Shown: positions 40,019 to 48,615, numbered from the stretch's first letter. The stretch: DNA of 64,000 nt from Clostridium omnivorum (GCF_026012015.1 NZ_BRXR01000001.1:3125501-3189500), one strand, 5' to 3'. Made by a program: numbers and translations. The notes: a model not told the origin generated them from the letters alone.

Positions 40019-40987
40019 ATGTCTAAACTTGCACATTTAACACAGATACTTATTACGTTACAATATAAAAAGCTTGTGACTGCATCGGAACTTGCTGAAA
40101 TAATAAATGTTGATAAGAAGACTATATATAGGTATATTGATACTCTTGTAGCGGCGGATTTGCCTGTATATACAAAAAAAGGCCGACATGGTGGTTTTTA
40201 TCTCGATGGTGAAATATTCATTAAAGATGCCAAACTTAATGAAGAGGAAATGAAGTCATTGCTAATAGCGGCTGAAGTATTAACTGCTGATAATGGTTTT
40301 GCTTTTGAGCATGAATTTAAGAGGGCAGTAACTAAGATTAAAAATGTTTCTTTAAGAAATGAGGATAAGCTTTCAGTGCTTGATTCTTCTAAAGACTTTA
40401 AAATAAGCAGCATAGGTGACCTTGGCAAGATTGAAGATATAATGTGTAAAATAAATTATGCTATGAGTAAGGGCAGGGCTTTGGAGACTATCTACTACTC
40501 TCTAGCAAAAACTAGTACAACAAAAGAGAGATTAGACCCGTACAATATTATTTTAAGAGAAGGCAGCTGGTATCTAATTGCATATTCTTATTTGAAAAAT
40601 GAGGTGGAGTTTTTTGCTTTATCAAGAATTAAAAGCTTGATAGTTACTGATGATATTTTCATAAAACCTCAAGATTTTAAACTTGGGGAGTTTTTAGAAA
40701 AAAATTGGGTAGCATTTAGAGGCAGTAACAAGCAAATTAAAATCAAATTTTCTAAAAGTACTGCTGAATTTGTTAAAAATATTAAATGGCATGCTCATCA
40801 AAGCATAGAAGATGAAAAGGATGGAGGAATAATTCTAAACCTTTTTTTAGATGATTTTGCGGAAATTAAACAGTGGATAATGGGCTTTGGAGCTGAAGCA
40901 GAGGTTCTTGAACCTAAAGAATTAAGAGACGATATTGCTGATGATATTAAAAAGCTTTATGTAAATTATAAAATTAAAATGGCGTAA
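40019..40987 (+). CDS. WYL-domain transcriptional regulator
   Basis: A 322-residue DNA-binding regulator. N-terminal winged helix with HTH near residues 20-40 (LVTASELAEIINVDKKTIYRYID), then the WYL domain with DPYNIILREGSWYLIAYSYLKNEVEFFALSRIKSL near residue 175-208 and a C-terminal WCX-like region. WYL domains are ligand- or nucleic-acid-sensing, sometimes binding single-stranded DNA. No target gene is obvious; a self-standing transcript is followed by the terminator at 41127. The 25-base gap from its ribosome binding site to ATG is unusual. Confidence 0.9.
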   Translation: MSKLAHLTQILITLQYKKLVTASELAEIINVDKKTIYRYIDTLVAADLPVYTKKGRHGGFYLDGEIFIKDAKLNEEEMKSLLIAAEVLTADNGFAFEHEFKRAVTKIKNVSLRNEDKLSVLDSSKDFKISSIGDLGKIEDIMCKINYAMSKGRALETIYYSLAKTSTTKERLDPYNIILREGSWYLIAYSYLKNEVEFFALSRIKSLIVTDDIFIKPQDFKLGEFLEKNWVAFRGSNKQIKIKFSKSTAEFVKNIKWHAHQSIEDEKDGGIILNLFLDDFAEIKQWIMGFGAEAEVLEPKELRDDIADDIKKLYVNYKIKMA

Positions 40988-41022
40988 AAAAATAAAATAA
41001 TTATTAGCAAGAATGTATAAAA

Positions 41023-41033
41023 TTTTTCGAAAA
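41023..41033 (+). promoter_or_regulatory. Weak candidate Spo0A box
   Basis: TTTTTCGAAAA differs at one position from the Spo0A-box core TTTGTCGAAA; a second TGTCAAT follows at once. It precedes the sRNA candidate. Chance occurrence is quite possible in this AT-rich DNA. Confidence 0.2.
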
Positions 41034-41055
41034 TGTCAATATTATAAATGTAATT

Positions 41056-41155
41056 GGAGATAAAATCTCCTAAGCATTAAATCAAAGTATTACTTTCATT
41101 TAATGCTAGAACCCCCCATCCCCCTTGGGACCGTTATTACGGTCCCTTTTGTTTT
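41056..41155 (+). ncRNA. Candidate C-rich small RNA or structured 3' UTR
   Basis: Two hairpins (GGAGAT / ATCTCC at 41056-41070; AGCATTAAAT / ATTTAATGCT at 41073-41107), an unpaired C-rich linker AGAACCCCCCATCCCCCTT (41108-41126) and a strong terminator GGGACCGT / ACGGTCCC with TTTTGTTTT. The linker is complementary to GGGGGGTTTT (with one G-U) and to GGGGGAT, both found at ribosome binding sites nearby. It could also be just the 3' end of the WYL gene. Confidence 0.4.
41127..41155 (+). terminator. Rho-independent terminator after the WYL regulator/sRNA candidate
   Basis: GGGACCGT / ACGGTCCC with loop TATT and tail TTTTGTTTT. Confidence 0.9.
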
Positions 41156-41233
41156 ATAAAAATAAATAAAATACAAATAGCCTGTACAATTTAGATATAA
41201 ACTAATAAGATATAGGCAAAAAAATATATAAAA

Positions 41234-42178
41234 TCAGTTTTTTTCATAACTCATGGAAACTATTTTAAAAGAGGCAGTACCATTTTCATCAGTAAAAGGC
41301 TTAAGAGTTAAGAATAAGGTATAATTTTTTATTAAGTCTTTATTAGTGTTTGATATTGCTTTAAAAGTAATATTCCACCTAGTCTCAGAGATTTGTCCAT
41401 CTTTATTCCACTTTGTGTCTTTGAAAGTTAAATTTTGAAATTTGTAGGTATTATTTTCACCTGAAAGTTTTCCAATAAGTGAAAGATCATTTCCTGTAAG
41501 GCCAGGATAAAAAACATCAGTTGGTTTATTAGCTTCACTATTAGGTAGGCCTTCAATGTAGTTTATAAAAGTAAATACACTATCTTTACCCATAAAGTTA
41601 TAGCTGTCTGAAAGTGGAAAGCTTTGTAGTTTGTCTTTAACTAATATATATCCATAAAGTTCAATACTAGAGTTAGATAGTTTTCCTGATAAAAATTTTG
41701 GGGTTTTGTTATTACCACAATCCATAAAACCTAGAACGTTATTACAACTGCAGAATATATCATCGAATTTACCATTATTCCACATGAAAGTATGTTGAAT
41801 GGGATTATTTTGCTGTGAAGATTGAATAAATATTTCGGGTGTTTTATCTCTTGATACATCCATTAAAATTACTTTTATTGGATTTCCAGGAGAATTAGCT
41901 CCTAATGTGGATAATTTTTTATCTGGTGTCAATGGTAATGTTTTATCATTTGTATTAATTTCAACTAAGTATCTTCCACCTTCAGGCTTAATATAAATTA
42001 AATCCTTTTTTCCATCACCGTTTACGTCCGCAGATAGGATGTTAGTATCTGTAAATATATTAAAGGTTGGAGTAGTATTTTTTAAAGATGTTGCAATAAG
42101 TATTAAAATTAATACTACAGCAATTAGAATAGAATAGTAAATATACTTTTTCTTTAGAAATATAACCCTAAATTTCAT
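41234..42178 (-). CDS. Membrane-anchored protein with VCBS/FG-GAP-like calcium loop
   Basis: About 314 residues. Basic start and one transmembrane helix (YIYYSILIAVVLILILIA, about residues 12-30) followed by an outside domain. DVNGDGKKDLIYIKP near residue 50 matches the Asp-rich loop of VCBS/FG-GAP beta-propeller repeats, and DVSRDKTPEIFIQ near 105 looks like a second, weaker blade. The rest is beta-rich without known signature. The start at 42178 has GGAGGTG upstream. It is monocistronic and divergent from the ferritin-like gene. Function unknown; possibly surface sensing or adhesion. Confidence 0.72.
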   Translation of the reverse strand: MKFRVIFLKKKYIYYSILIAVVLILILIATSLKNTTPTFNIFTDTNILSADVNGDGKKDLIYIKPEGGRYLVEINTNDKTLPLTPDKKLSTLGANSPGNPIKVILMDVSRDKTPEIFIQSSQQNNPIQHTFMWNNGKFDDIFCSCNNVLGFMDCGNNKTPKFLSGKLSNSSIELYGYILVKDKLQSFPLSDSYNFMGKDSVFTFINYIEGLPNSEANKPTDVFYPGLTGNDLSLIGKLSGENNTYKFQNLTFKDTKWNKDGQISETRWNITFKAISNTNKDLIKNYTLFLTLKPFTDENGTASFKIVSMSYEKN

Positions 42179-42313
42179 ATAAAACACCTCCAATTAATTA
42201 TATGAATGGATTATATAATTAATTAATTTACATAAAATAAATTTAATAAATATTATAAATAATATGTCTCATAATAGTTGTTTTGTAATTATATATAAAA
42301 GGAGGAAATGATT

Positions 42314-42748
42314 ATGGATAAGGATACAGTTTATTTATCAAAGCTTCTTAGGGGAGAAAATATGGGCATTAATATATATAAACAATATTTAAACAAGTTA
42401 CCAAATGGAACTTATAAAAAAGAAGTGGATAACTTTTTAGATGAACACAAAAGACATAAAAATAGATTGGAAAATATGATGATATCAAGGGGAGAATATC
42501 CAAAAGCAGGAACTGGAATTCAAGGTAAAATGTCTGAGGGTTATACTGCTGCAAAACTTATAATTAAAGGCAAGCCTAAGGATATCATGGACGATATATA
42601 TAAGGGAGAGCTAATGGCGTTAACAAGTACTCAAAAGTATTTAACTGAATTTAGTGAAAGTTTAAGGCCAGATATAGAAAAGTTAATAGATGAAAATAAA
42701 AAACGACTAGAAAAAGTTCATAATATGATAGCAACTATGGAAAAATAG
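42314..42748 (+). CDS. DUF2383-like/ferritin-like small protein
   Basis: A 144-residue all-helical protein. RGENMGINIYKQYLNKLP near residue 14, FLDEHKRHKNRLENMM near 40, IYKGELMALTSTQKYLTEF near 95 and LIDENKKRLEKVHNMI near 125 give the Glu/His spacing of a four-helix ferritin-like bundle, as in DUF2383. Such proteins may bind a diiron centre; I cannot tell whether all ligands are present. The ATG at 42314 is eight bases from GGAGG, so it is preferred over the ATG at 42308. Function inferred only at fold level. Confidence 0.72.
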   Translation: MDKDTVYLSKLLRGENMGINIYKQYLNKLPNGTYKKEVDNFLDEHKRHKNRLENMMISRGEYPKAGTGIQGKMSEGYTAAKLIIKGKPKDIMDDIYKGELMALTSTQKYLTEFSESLRPDIEKLIDENKKRLEKVHNMIATMEK

Positions 42749-42764
42749 GTATTTTACAGGGACT

Positions 42765-42800
42765 GGCATATATAAAAGCTAAGCAGCTTTTGTATATGCC
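42765..42800 (+). other. Long perfect hairpin between the ferritin-like gene and the binding-protein gene
   Basis: A 16-bp stem (GGCATATATAAAAGCT / AGCTTTTGTATATGCC, one G-U) with loop AAGC but no U-run. It may be a processing site, a stabiliser of the upstream mRNA, or a weak terminator. Confidence 0.5.
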
Positions 42801-42830
42801 TAAAATTCTATAGAGAGGAAGGTGAAAGAT

Positions 42831-44072
42831 TTGGTAAAACAAAGGAGACTAATATATTTATTAGTTTTGCTATTGGTATTTAGTACGGCTGGATGTAAGA
42901 AGAAGGAAAGCTCAGAAAAGTCAGGAAAGGAAAAGAGCCTAAGCATATATATCGATATTAAGGATAAGTATGCTCTTAACGTTGTAAAGTTTTTTACTGA
43001 AGAGTACAAAAAGGAAAATAGTCAGGTGAAATTAAATTTAAACAATGCTTTAGGTGGTTCATCCTCGGTAGTAGAAGATATAAATAAGGGTGGAGAAGCT
43101 GATATTTTATTAACATCGAGAAATTCAATGATAGACCTTATACAAAAAGGTCTGCTTTCAGATATGACTTCGGTTTATGAAAAAAATAAAATAGATGATA
43201 ATTATTATAGTATTATGACTGCCTATGGAAGGGTTGGAGATAAACATTATGGAATAGGATTAATTCCTTTTCCTGTGGAGGTATACTATAATAAAGATGC
43301 TGTAAGCAAGCTAGGAGTCCCAATTCCATCTAATATTAAGGATATGGCAGCAGTGATGAAAAAGCTTAGCTCAAGTTCAACAAGGATTCCAGTAGTTGTG
43401 ACTGAGGATTTAGATATAAACTCATTACTTTTCTCTTCATTTGCAATGGGGATTATTAAACCACAAGAACTAGAAAATGTATATGATAATAAAAACAGTT
43501 ACAAAAGTCTAAAATCCCCACAAACAATATTTGATGAAATTAGTACTATGGTAGGCAGTGGAACAATTAATAAAAATTCTTTTGAATTAGGTAATGAAAA
43601 TAGTATTAATGGATTAACTAAAGGAACCTATCCTATTGTGATTTCAATCGCGAACTTTAATGATATGCTTAAAGATGCAGCTAATATAGGAGTAATAAAT
43701 GATTATAGCTTAGGTAATAATTCAAATGCAGTACCGCCTATAATTGTAAATACAGTAATGTGTACTCCAGCAAATGGTAAGAATCAAGAAGAGGTAGCAA
43801 AGTTTATAAAGTTTATGTATAGTGAAGATACTCAAAAAAAGTTAGTTAAAAAGGGGTTTATATCAGGAAATAAAAAAGCAAATGCATCATTGCTAAATTT
43901 AAGCAAAACTACTGCCGAGCATATTGGAAAGGCAGATGACAAAAACATTCTTGCTATATACAATTTGCCTAAAAAAATCCAAAGCAGCATATCAGCTAAA
44001 ATAGATAATATTCTATCAGGTAAATCAACTAAAAAAGAATGGGAAGAAGTAATAGATGAAGCCTATAAATAA
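42831..44072 (+). CDS. Extracellular solute-binding lipoprotein (family 1)
   Basis: About 413-residue solute-binding protein of family 1 (sugar-binding type). Signal peptide with lipobox FSTAGC at about residue 22 and a Lys/Ser-rich linker. IDIKDKYALNVVKFFTEEYKKENSQVKL near residue 40, a conserved YYNKDAVSKLGVPIPSNI near 160 and C-terminal EVAKFIKFMYSEDTQKKLVKKGF near 325 are typical. I place the start at TTG 42831 because AAGGTGA is five bases upstream; GTG at 42822 is the alternative. No permease genes follow, so it is an orphan. Ligand unknown. Confidence 0.85.
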   Translation: MVKQRRLIYLLVLLLVFSTAGCKKKESSEKSGKEKSLSIYIDIKDKYALNVVKFFTEEYKKENSQVKLNLNNALGGSSSVVEDINKGGEADILLTSRNSMIDLIQKGLLSDMTSVYEKNKIDDNYYSIMTAYGRVGDKHYGIGLIPFPVEVYYNKDAVSKLGVPIPSNIKDMAAVMKKLSSSSTRIPVVVTEDLDINSLLFSSFAMGIIKPQELENVYDNKNSYKSLKSPQTIFDEISTMVGSGTINKNSFELGNENSINGLTKGTYPIVISIANFNDMLKDAANIGVINDYSLGNNSNAVPPIIVNTVMCTPANGKNQEEVAKFIKFMYSEDTQKKLVKKGFISGNKKANASLLNLSKTTAEHIGKADDKNILAIYNLPKKIQSSISAKIDNILSGKSTKKEWEEVIDEAYK

Positions 44073-44075
44073 AAC

Positions 44076-44114
44076 AAAAAGGGTATTTAGTAAAATAAAC
44101 TAAATGCCCTTTTT
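44076..44114. terminator. Bidirectional terminator
   Basis: A 16-bp stem AAAAAGGGTATTTAGT / ACTAAATGCCCTTTTT (one G-U) between convergent genes; the A-run and T-run make it work in both directions. Confidence 0.9.
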
Positions 44115-44119
44115 AGTTA

Positions 44120-44569
44120 CTATTTATCCTCAATTGAAGATTCAGTGGATAAATTAGTGTTATCTTTGCAACATGTACATAAACCATAAAAATATACTTG
44201 ATTTGTTAATACTTCATAGTTTGTGTAATCTTTTACTTTTTCATTTAAACCTGAAAAGCAAACACCTTCAATATCATCCACTCTACCACAACCTAGACAT
44301 TGTATATGTGGATGAGGACAAACATTTCCATCATATCTAAAGTTTCCTTCTCCAACATTTATTTCTTGAACTAAATTTACTTCTACAAGTGTTTTTAAAG
44401 CCTTATAAACAGTAGCTAAGCTCATTGTTGGATATTGCGGGTGCAGTGCTTTGTATATAGTCTCGGCAGAAGGGTGTTCAACTGTAGATTGCAAATATTT
44501 ATATACTGCAATTCGCTGTGGAGTAAGTTTTAACTTCTTTTCTCTGAAAATGTTAGATAAGGTATCCAT
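44120..44569 (-). CDS. perR: Fur-family regulator, PerR type
   Basis: Winged-helix repressor of the Fur family, 149 residues. The PerR-type metal site is complete: H (in EHPSAETIY near residue 35), D (in FRYDGN near 80), the His pair in CPHPHIQC (near 87-94) and D (in RVDDIEG near 100). The structural zinc uses CLGC and CTCC. The Asp at the site corresponding to D85 of B. subtilis PerR argues for peroxide sensing over iron sensing. I prefer the ATG at 44569 to the ATG three codons earlier for spacing from AAGGATGG. Its divergent neighbour is the PIN-PhoH gene. Target genes not visible here. Confidence 0.85.
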   Translation of the reverse strand: MDTLSNIFREKKLKLTPQRIAVYKYLQSTVEHPSAETIYKALHPQYPTMSLATVYKALKTLVEVNLVQEINVGEGNFRYDGNVCPHPHIQCLGCGRVDDIEGVCFSGLNEKVKDYTNYEVLTNQVYFYGLCTCCKDNTNLSTESSIEDK

Positions 44570-44653
44570 ATACACCATCCTTATTGTTTAATCATTTATA
44601 TTATATAATAAAAGTTATTGTTTGTCAAAAAATATCTTTTAGACACACACATA

Positions 44654-44806
44654 ATTATGTAACAATAATTAAGGATTGTCAAAAAAGACTTTTAATATTT
44701 AAGAATTTTATTACCTATATATTATGTAATAAATGAAGTTAAGGAATTATTGATTTATTAACAATATGTTAATACATTTCCGGATTTAAATTCATATTAT
44801 GTAATA
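44654..44806 (+). repeat. Three ATTATGTAAYA repeats upstream of the PIN-PhoH gene
   Basis: ATTATGTAACA (44654), ATTATGTAATA (44721) and ATTATGTAATA (44796) occur in one orientation, 67 and 75 bases apart, within the 269-base gap between the PerR-type gene and the PIN-PhoH gene. Possible operator; the pattern does not match the known PerR or Fur boxes, and AT-richness makes chance repeats likely. Confidence 0.3.
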
Positions 44807-44847
44807 TAGCCCTTTTAGATTGTAGCATTAAGAAGGAGGGTAATAAT

Positions 44848-46224
44848 TTGAAGAGGACCTATGTATTAGATACCAATGTTATTCTGTATTCTCCAGCAGC
44901 TATCTTCTCATTTGGAGAAAATGATGTGGTTATCCCTGAAGTAGTACTGGAAGAATTGGACGGTTTTAAAAAAGATAAAAGTGACTTGGGGGCCAATGCA
45001 AGGCATGCTGCCCGTATATTCGATAAATTAAGAAAGGAAGGGAAGCTGAATAAAGGAGTTATCTTACCAGGTGGAGGTAAAATCAGAGTGGAAATGAACC
45101 ATTATGATACAAAAATACCTAGTACCTGGGATAGGCAAAAGCCAGATAACAGAATAATTCAGGTATGTAAAGGTCTGAAGGATCAGGGGGAGGATGTTTG
45201 TCTAATTACAAAGGACATTTTTGAAAGAATAAAAGCTGATACTGTGGATATAGATGTTGAAGATTTTCATGAAAAGGTAGTTCCTGAATATGATAACCAA
45301 TATACTGGAAGAACAGAGGTATACGTGACTCCCGAAAAATTGGATGAATTCTACCACAATAAAATATTAAATATGGAAGAACTAAGGTACTATTCAAATG
45401 AACTTGAGGGTTATATAGCGCCAAAACTGTTTACTAATGAATTTATGATAATTCATTCTACGGATAATCCAAGGAAAACAGCTTTAGGAAGATTTGATGG
45501 CAAAGCAATAGTGCCTTTAATATTTAAAGATATGATGCCGCTCGGAATAAGTCCAAGAAATGTAGGACAAAAATTTATGCTAGAGGCATTGTGCCTTGGA
45601 GCAGATAAGGCTCCACTGGCAATAATAAAAGGACCGGCGGGAACAGCGAAGACACTATTTTCATTAGCAGTAGGGCTTAATAAGATAATAGAAGAGAATA
45701 GTGGACAATATAGAAAAATATTAGTATGCAGACCAAATGTAACTATGGATGAAGAAATAGGATTTTTACCGGGTACAGAACAAGAAAAAATATCTCCATT
45801 TATGAGACCTGTTTTTGATAACCTTCAAATACTAGTGGATTCTGACGAAAAAGAAAGGTATAAAAATGAAAAAGAATTAGATGATAAGGTTAGGGAGCTG
45901 TTTGATAGAAAAATTATTACTACAGAAGCAGTAGCATATTTAAGGGGAAGATCAATAGTTAAAAACTGGGTTATAATTGATGAAGCACAAAATTTATCAC
46001 CGAAACAAGTTAAGGCTATAATAACAAGAGTAGGAGAAGGTACTAAATTAGTGCTTATTGGAGATCCTGAACAAATTGACCATCCATTCTTAGATTCAAG
46101 GTCTAACGGACTATGTTATGCATCAGAAAAAATGAAAGGTAGCGATTTGTGCTGTCAGATTACTCTAAAATATGATGAATGTGAAAGGTCAGACCTTGCA
46201 TATGAAGGATCTAAAAGATTATAA
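44848..46224 (+). CDS. PIN domain-PhoH family ATPase (YlaK-like)
   Basis: A 458-residue fusion. N-terminal PIN nuclease domain with acidic residues in YVLDTNVILYSPAA (near residue 4) and DNRIIQVC (near 101); C-terminal PhoH-like P-loop ATPase with Walker A IIKGPAGTAKTLFSLAVG near residue 258, Walker B WVIIDEAQNLSP near 376 and GDPEQIDHP near 407. Such PIN-PhoH proteins have RNA helicase-nuclease activity in studied homologues. The start is TTG with AAGGAGGG upstream. Monocistronic with a long AT-rich leader region upstream. Confidence 0.9.
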   Translation: MKRTYVLDTNVILYSPAAIFSFGENDVVIPEVVLEELDGFKKDKSDLGANARHAARIFDKLRKEGKLNKGVILPGGGKIRVEMNHYDTKIPSTWDRQKPDNRIIQVCKGLKDQGEDVCLITKDIFERIKADTVDIDVEDFHEKVVPEYDNQYTGRTEVYVTPEKLDEFYHNKILNMEELRYYSNELEGYIAPKLFTNEFMIIHSTDNPRKTALGRFDGKAIVPLIFKDMMPLGISPRNVGQKFMLEALCLGADKAPLAIIKGPAGTAKTLFSLAVGLNKIIEENSGQYRKILVCRPNVTMDEEIGFLPGTEQEKISPFMRPVFDNLQILVDSDEKERYKNEKELDDKVRELFDRKIITTEAVAYLRGRSIVKNWVIIDEAQNLSPKQVKAIITRVGEGTKLVLIGDPEQIDHPFLDSRSNGLCYASEKMKGSDLCCQITLKYDECERSDLAYEGSKRL

Positions 46225-46228
46225 TAGT

Positions 46229-46256
46229 AAGGCATGCTTGCTGCATGCCTTTATTA
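46229..46256 (+). terminator. Terminator of the PIN-PhoH gene
   Basis: AAGGCATGC / GCATGCCTT stem with TATTAATG; short U-run, moderate strength. The following 225 bases to the next gene hold no open frame. Confidence 0.8.
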
Positions 46257-46481
46257 ATGAAAAATTAATGGTTTTGTAATAAAATTGTATAACATTTGGA
46301 TGCAAATACTATTAAATACTATTTAAAATTAGTCGTAAGTATTGTACAATAGTACTTGTTATATTTATAAGAATAAAAGAAAATTTAAGTTAATTACATG
46401 GCATACTAATGACATTCTATTTAATAATTAACTATATAATGCTTTTACTGAATTAAAACTGAGGAAAAGGAAGGTTAAAAT

Positions 46482-47537
46482 ATGGGTAATAATAAAGTTC
46501 AGCAAGAAGGTGGAAACAAGGCACAAAAGAAAACTAAAAAGAAGTTTTCTTGGAAAACCCTTATATGTTTCTTAGCCTTTGAATTTGTATTTACAGCTGT
46601 TACTGGAGTTCTTATTGTTTTTTATGGGCCATTTCAAAATGTTAAAAGAACTATAGTTGGAACAGCAATGCAGACTTACACACATCAATATATTGCTAAA
46701 GCTTTTTTATCAGAGGAGAAGATAAAAGCAATATTAAATACAGGCTCTAATGTAGAGGCTGGTAATAATACTGCAGAAGCATCTTCTGGTTCTGAAAATC
46801 AAAATTTAAATGAAATAAAAATACAGAATAAACACGATAGTAAAATAGAAAGATATGACATAAACGGCAAAAAGTTTGATGCTTATATATTGGAAATTAA
46901 AGATCCTACAAGAGTTAAGGTAGGATATACTAAGAAAATCGGCAAAGAAGGACAGAGGACGAGCCAAATAGCTAAGGAAAATGGTGCAATTGCAGCAATC
47001 AATGGCGGAGGATTTACAGATAAGTCTGCAGATGGAAAGCTATGGGCAGGTACGGGTGCTTATCCAACTGGTATAGTTATGTCGAATGGGAAAACTGTAT
47101 ATAACGATATAACTGATAGTAATGCAGCCTTTAGTGTTATGGCACTTACTAAAAGTGGATATTTGCTTGTTGGGAATCATAGTATAAATGACTTAAAGAA
47201 ACAAGGTGTAGTTGAGGCTCTTTCATTTGGACCGCCTTTAATAATAAATGGAAAACCTCAAAGAAATCTTGAGCCTGGAATTAATCCTAGGACAGCAATA
47301 GGCCAAAAGCAAGATGGTACAATAATTATGTTGGCTATAGATGGAAGACAGGGATTAAAGGTTGGAGCATCTCTCGCTGAAGTACAGCAAATTATGCTTG
47401 AACATGGTGCTTGGAATGCAATTAATCTTGATGGAGGTTCTTCTACTACTATGTATTATGACGGAGATTTAATAAACAGCCCATGTGATCCGCTAGGTGA
47501 AAGAACTGTGGCTACAGCTGTTTATGTAGAACCGTAG
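46482..47537 (+). CDS. Membrane-anchored phosphodiester glycosidase-family (NAGPA domain) protein, paralogue
   Basis: A 351-residue protein with one N-terminal membrane helix (LICFLAFEFVFTAVTGVLIVF, about residues 27-47) followed by YGPFQNVKRTIVGTAMQTYTHQYIAKAFLSEEKI, nearly matching the paralogue at 19730. The NAGPA domain has AINGGGFTDKSADG near 175, NPRTAIGQKQDGTI near 265 and NLDGGSSTTMYYDGD near 315. Members cleave phosphodiester-linked N-acetylglucosamine or act on exopolysaccharide; the substrate here is unknown. GGAAGGTTAAAAT precedes the ATG. The following gene starts 13 bases later and may cooperate in wall-polymer handling. Confidence 0.85.
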   Translation: MGNNKVQQEGGNKAQKKTKKKFSWKTLICFLAFEFVFTAVTGVLIVFYGPFQNVKRTIVGTAMQTYTHQYIAKAFLSEEKIKAILNTGSNVEAGNNTAEASSGSENQNLNEIKIQNKHDSKIERYDINGKKFDAYILEIKDPTRVKVGYTKKIGKEGQRTSQIAKENGAIAAINGGGFTDKSADGKLWAGTGAYPTGIVMSNGKTVYNDITDSNAAFSVMALTKSGYLLVGNHSINDLKKQGVVEALSFGPPLIINGKPQRNLEPGINPRTAIGQKQDGTIIMLAIDGRQGLKVGASLAEVQQIMLEHGAWNAINLDGGSSTTMYYDGDLINSPCDPLGERTVATAVYVEP

Positions 47538-47550
47538 AGGAGAGAAACAT

Positions 47551-48603
47551 ATGAAACATATAAAGAAAATTATAGTTTGGATTATGCTGTCGTTATTTAT
47601 ACAACTTTCAGGTTTGTTATATCTTGATAAATTTTATTTTGTTAATGAGACTAGTTTTAAGGAAAAAAAGGTTGATGTTGCAGCTAAGAAGAAAGTTTCA
47701 AAGATTGATATAAAGATACCTGATAAAGCTACAAACATTACTACTTCTTATGATGGAAAATATTTAGCATACTTTGTTGGTGAAACGCTTAAGGTATTAA
47801 ATACAGATAATGGAGAGGAAAAGAATGTTCAATTAGAGGATGCTGCTAAGGTTTCTTATTACAAATGGCTACCAGATGTAAATAGTATAATAATAGCAGA
47901 AAAATATACTTCTAATAAAGGCAACTATTTAATGCTTACAAACTATGATGTTGCTAAAAATAAGAAGAAAGATATAAAGGATGAGAGAAATGGTGAATCT
48001 GGTCATATATATCTACCTGATAAAAAGTCAGAAGTAGAGGATATAGAACTATCCACTTTAACAAATATAATTTACGTTAAAATTGGAAATAACGGTGGGA
48101 AAAATGCCCTTTATAGCATTAATGTAATGGGACAAATGGAAAAGAAAAGAATTAACAGTTATGTTACGGGTAATTTTGTTATTTTCCCACATGAAGATAA
48201 ACTTGCTTATGATGACTTAACGTATCATAAAGTATATGTAACAGGTGTACAAGGTGCAATAAACATTAAGGGAGTAACAAGACCAACAGCTATTGCAGTA
48301 GATAGTGATGATAGATTATATATAGGTCAAACCGAAGGAGAAAAGATTAAAAAAATATTCTTTGGCACTATTAAGGAAGGTACAGATAATTGGAAGTCAA
48401 TTGATTTAAAGGTACCGGCTGAAAGAAAAGATATATATGTATCCGAAGATGGAAAAGTATACGCAAATGATAACCTAAGGGGAGTAGTTACCGATCTTGG
48501 TACTGGTATGGAGACCTCATATAAAGGTGAATTTTTACAGATGTATAATGGTGGAATAGCATCAAAGACTGACAATATAGTTTATAAGACACCATTAAAG
48601 TAA
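47551..48603 (+). CDS. Membrane-anchored beta-propeller-like protein, unknown function
   Basis: A 350-residue protein with one N-terminal membrane helix (IVWIMLSLFIQLSGLLYL, about residues 8-25) and an outside domain of repeated strand blocks such as TTSYDGKYLAYFVGETLKVLN, YYKWLPDVNSIIIAEKY and YVSEDGKVYANDNLRGVV, which look like beta-propeller blades. No lipobox. Starts 13 bases after the glycosidase-family gene with GAGGAGAG, so the two form an operon; it may present or modify the same wall polymer. No named family recognised. Confidence 0.75.
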   Translation: MKHIKKIIVWIMLSLFIQLSGLLYLDKFYFVNETSFKEKKVDVAAKKKVSKIDIKIPDKATNITTSYDGKYLAYFVGETLKVLNTDNGEEKNVQLEDAAKVSYYKWLPDVNSIIIAEKYTSNKGNYLMLTNYDVAKNKKKDIKDERNGESGHIYLPDKKSEVEDIELSTLTNIIYVKIGNNGGKNALYSINVMGQMEKKRINSYVTGNFVIFPHEDKLAYDDLTYHKVYVTGVQGAINIKGVTRPTAIAVDSDDRLYIGQTEGEKIKKIFFGTIKEGTDNWKSIDLKVPAERKDIYVSEDGKVYANDNLRGVVTDLGTGMETSYKGEFLQMYNGGIASKTDNIVYKTPLK

Positions 48604-48615
48604 ATTTTATATAGA

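Noticed and set aside
44596-44630. AT-rich near-palindrome TTATATTATATAAT upstream of the PerR-type gene as a PerR box
   Set aside because: It does not fit the 7-1-7 TTATAATNATTATAA pattern and such sequences are frequent in this AT-rich DNA.
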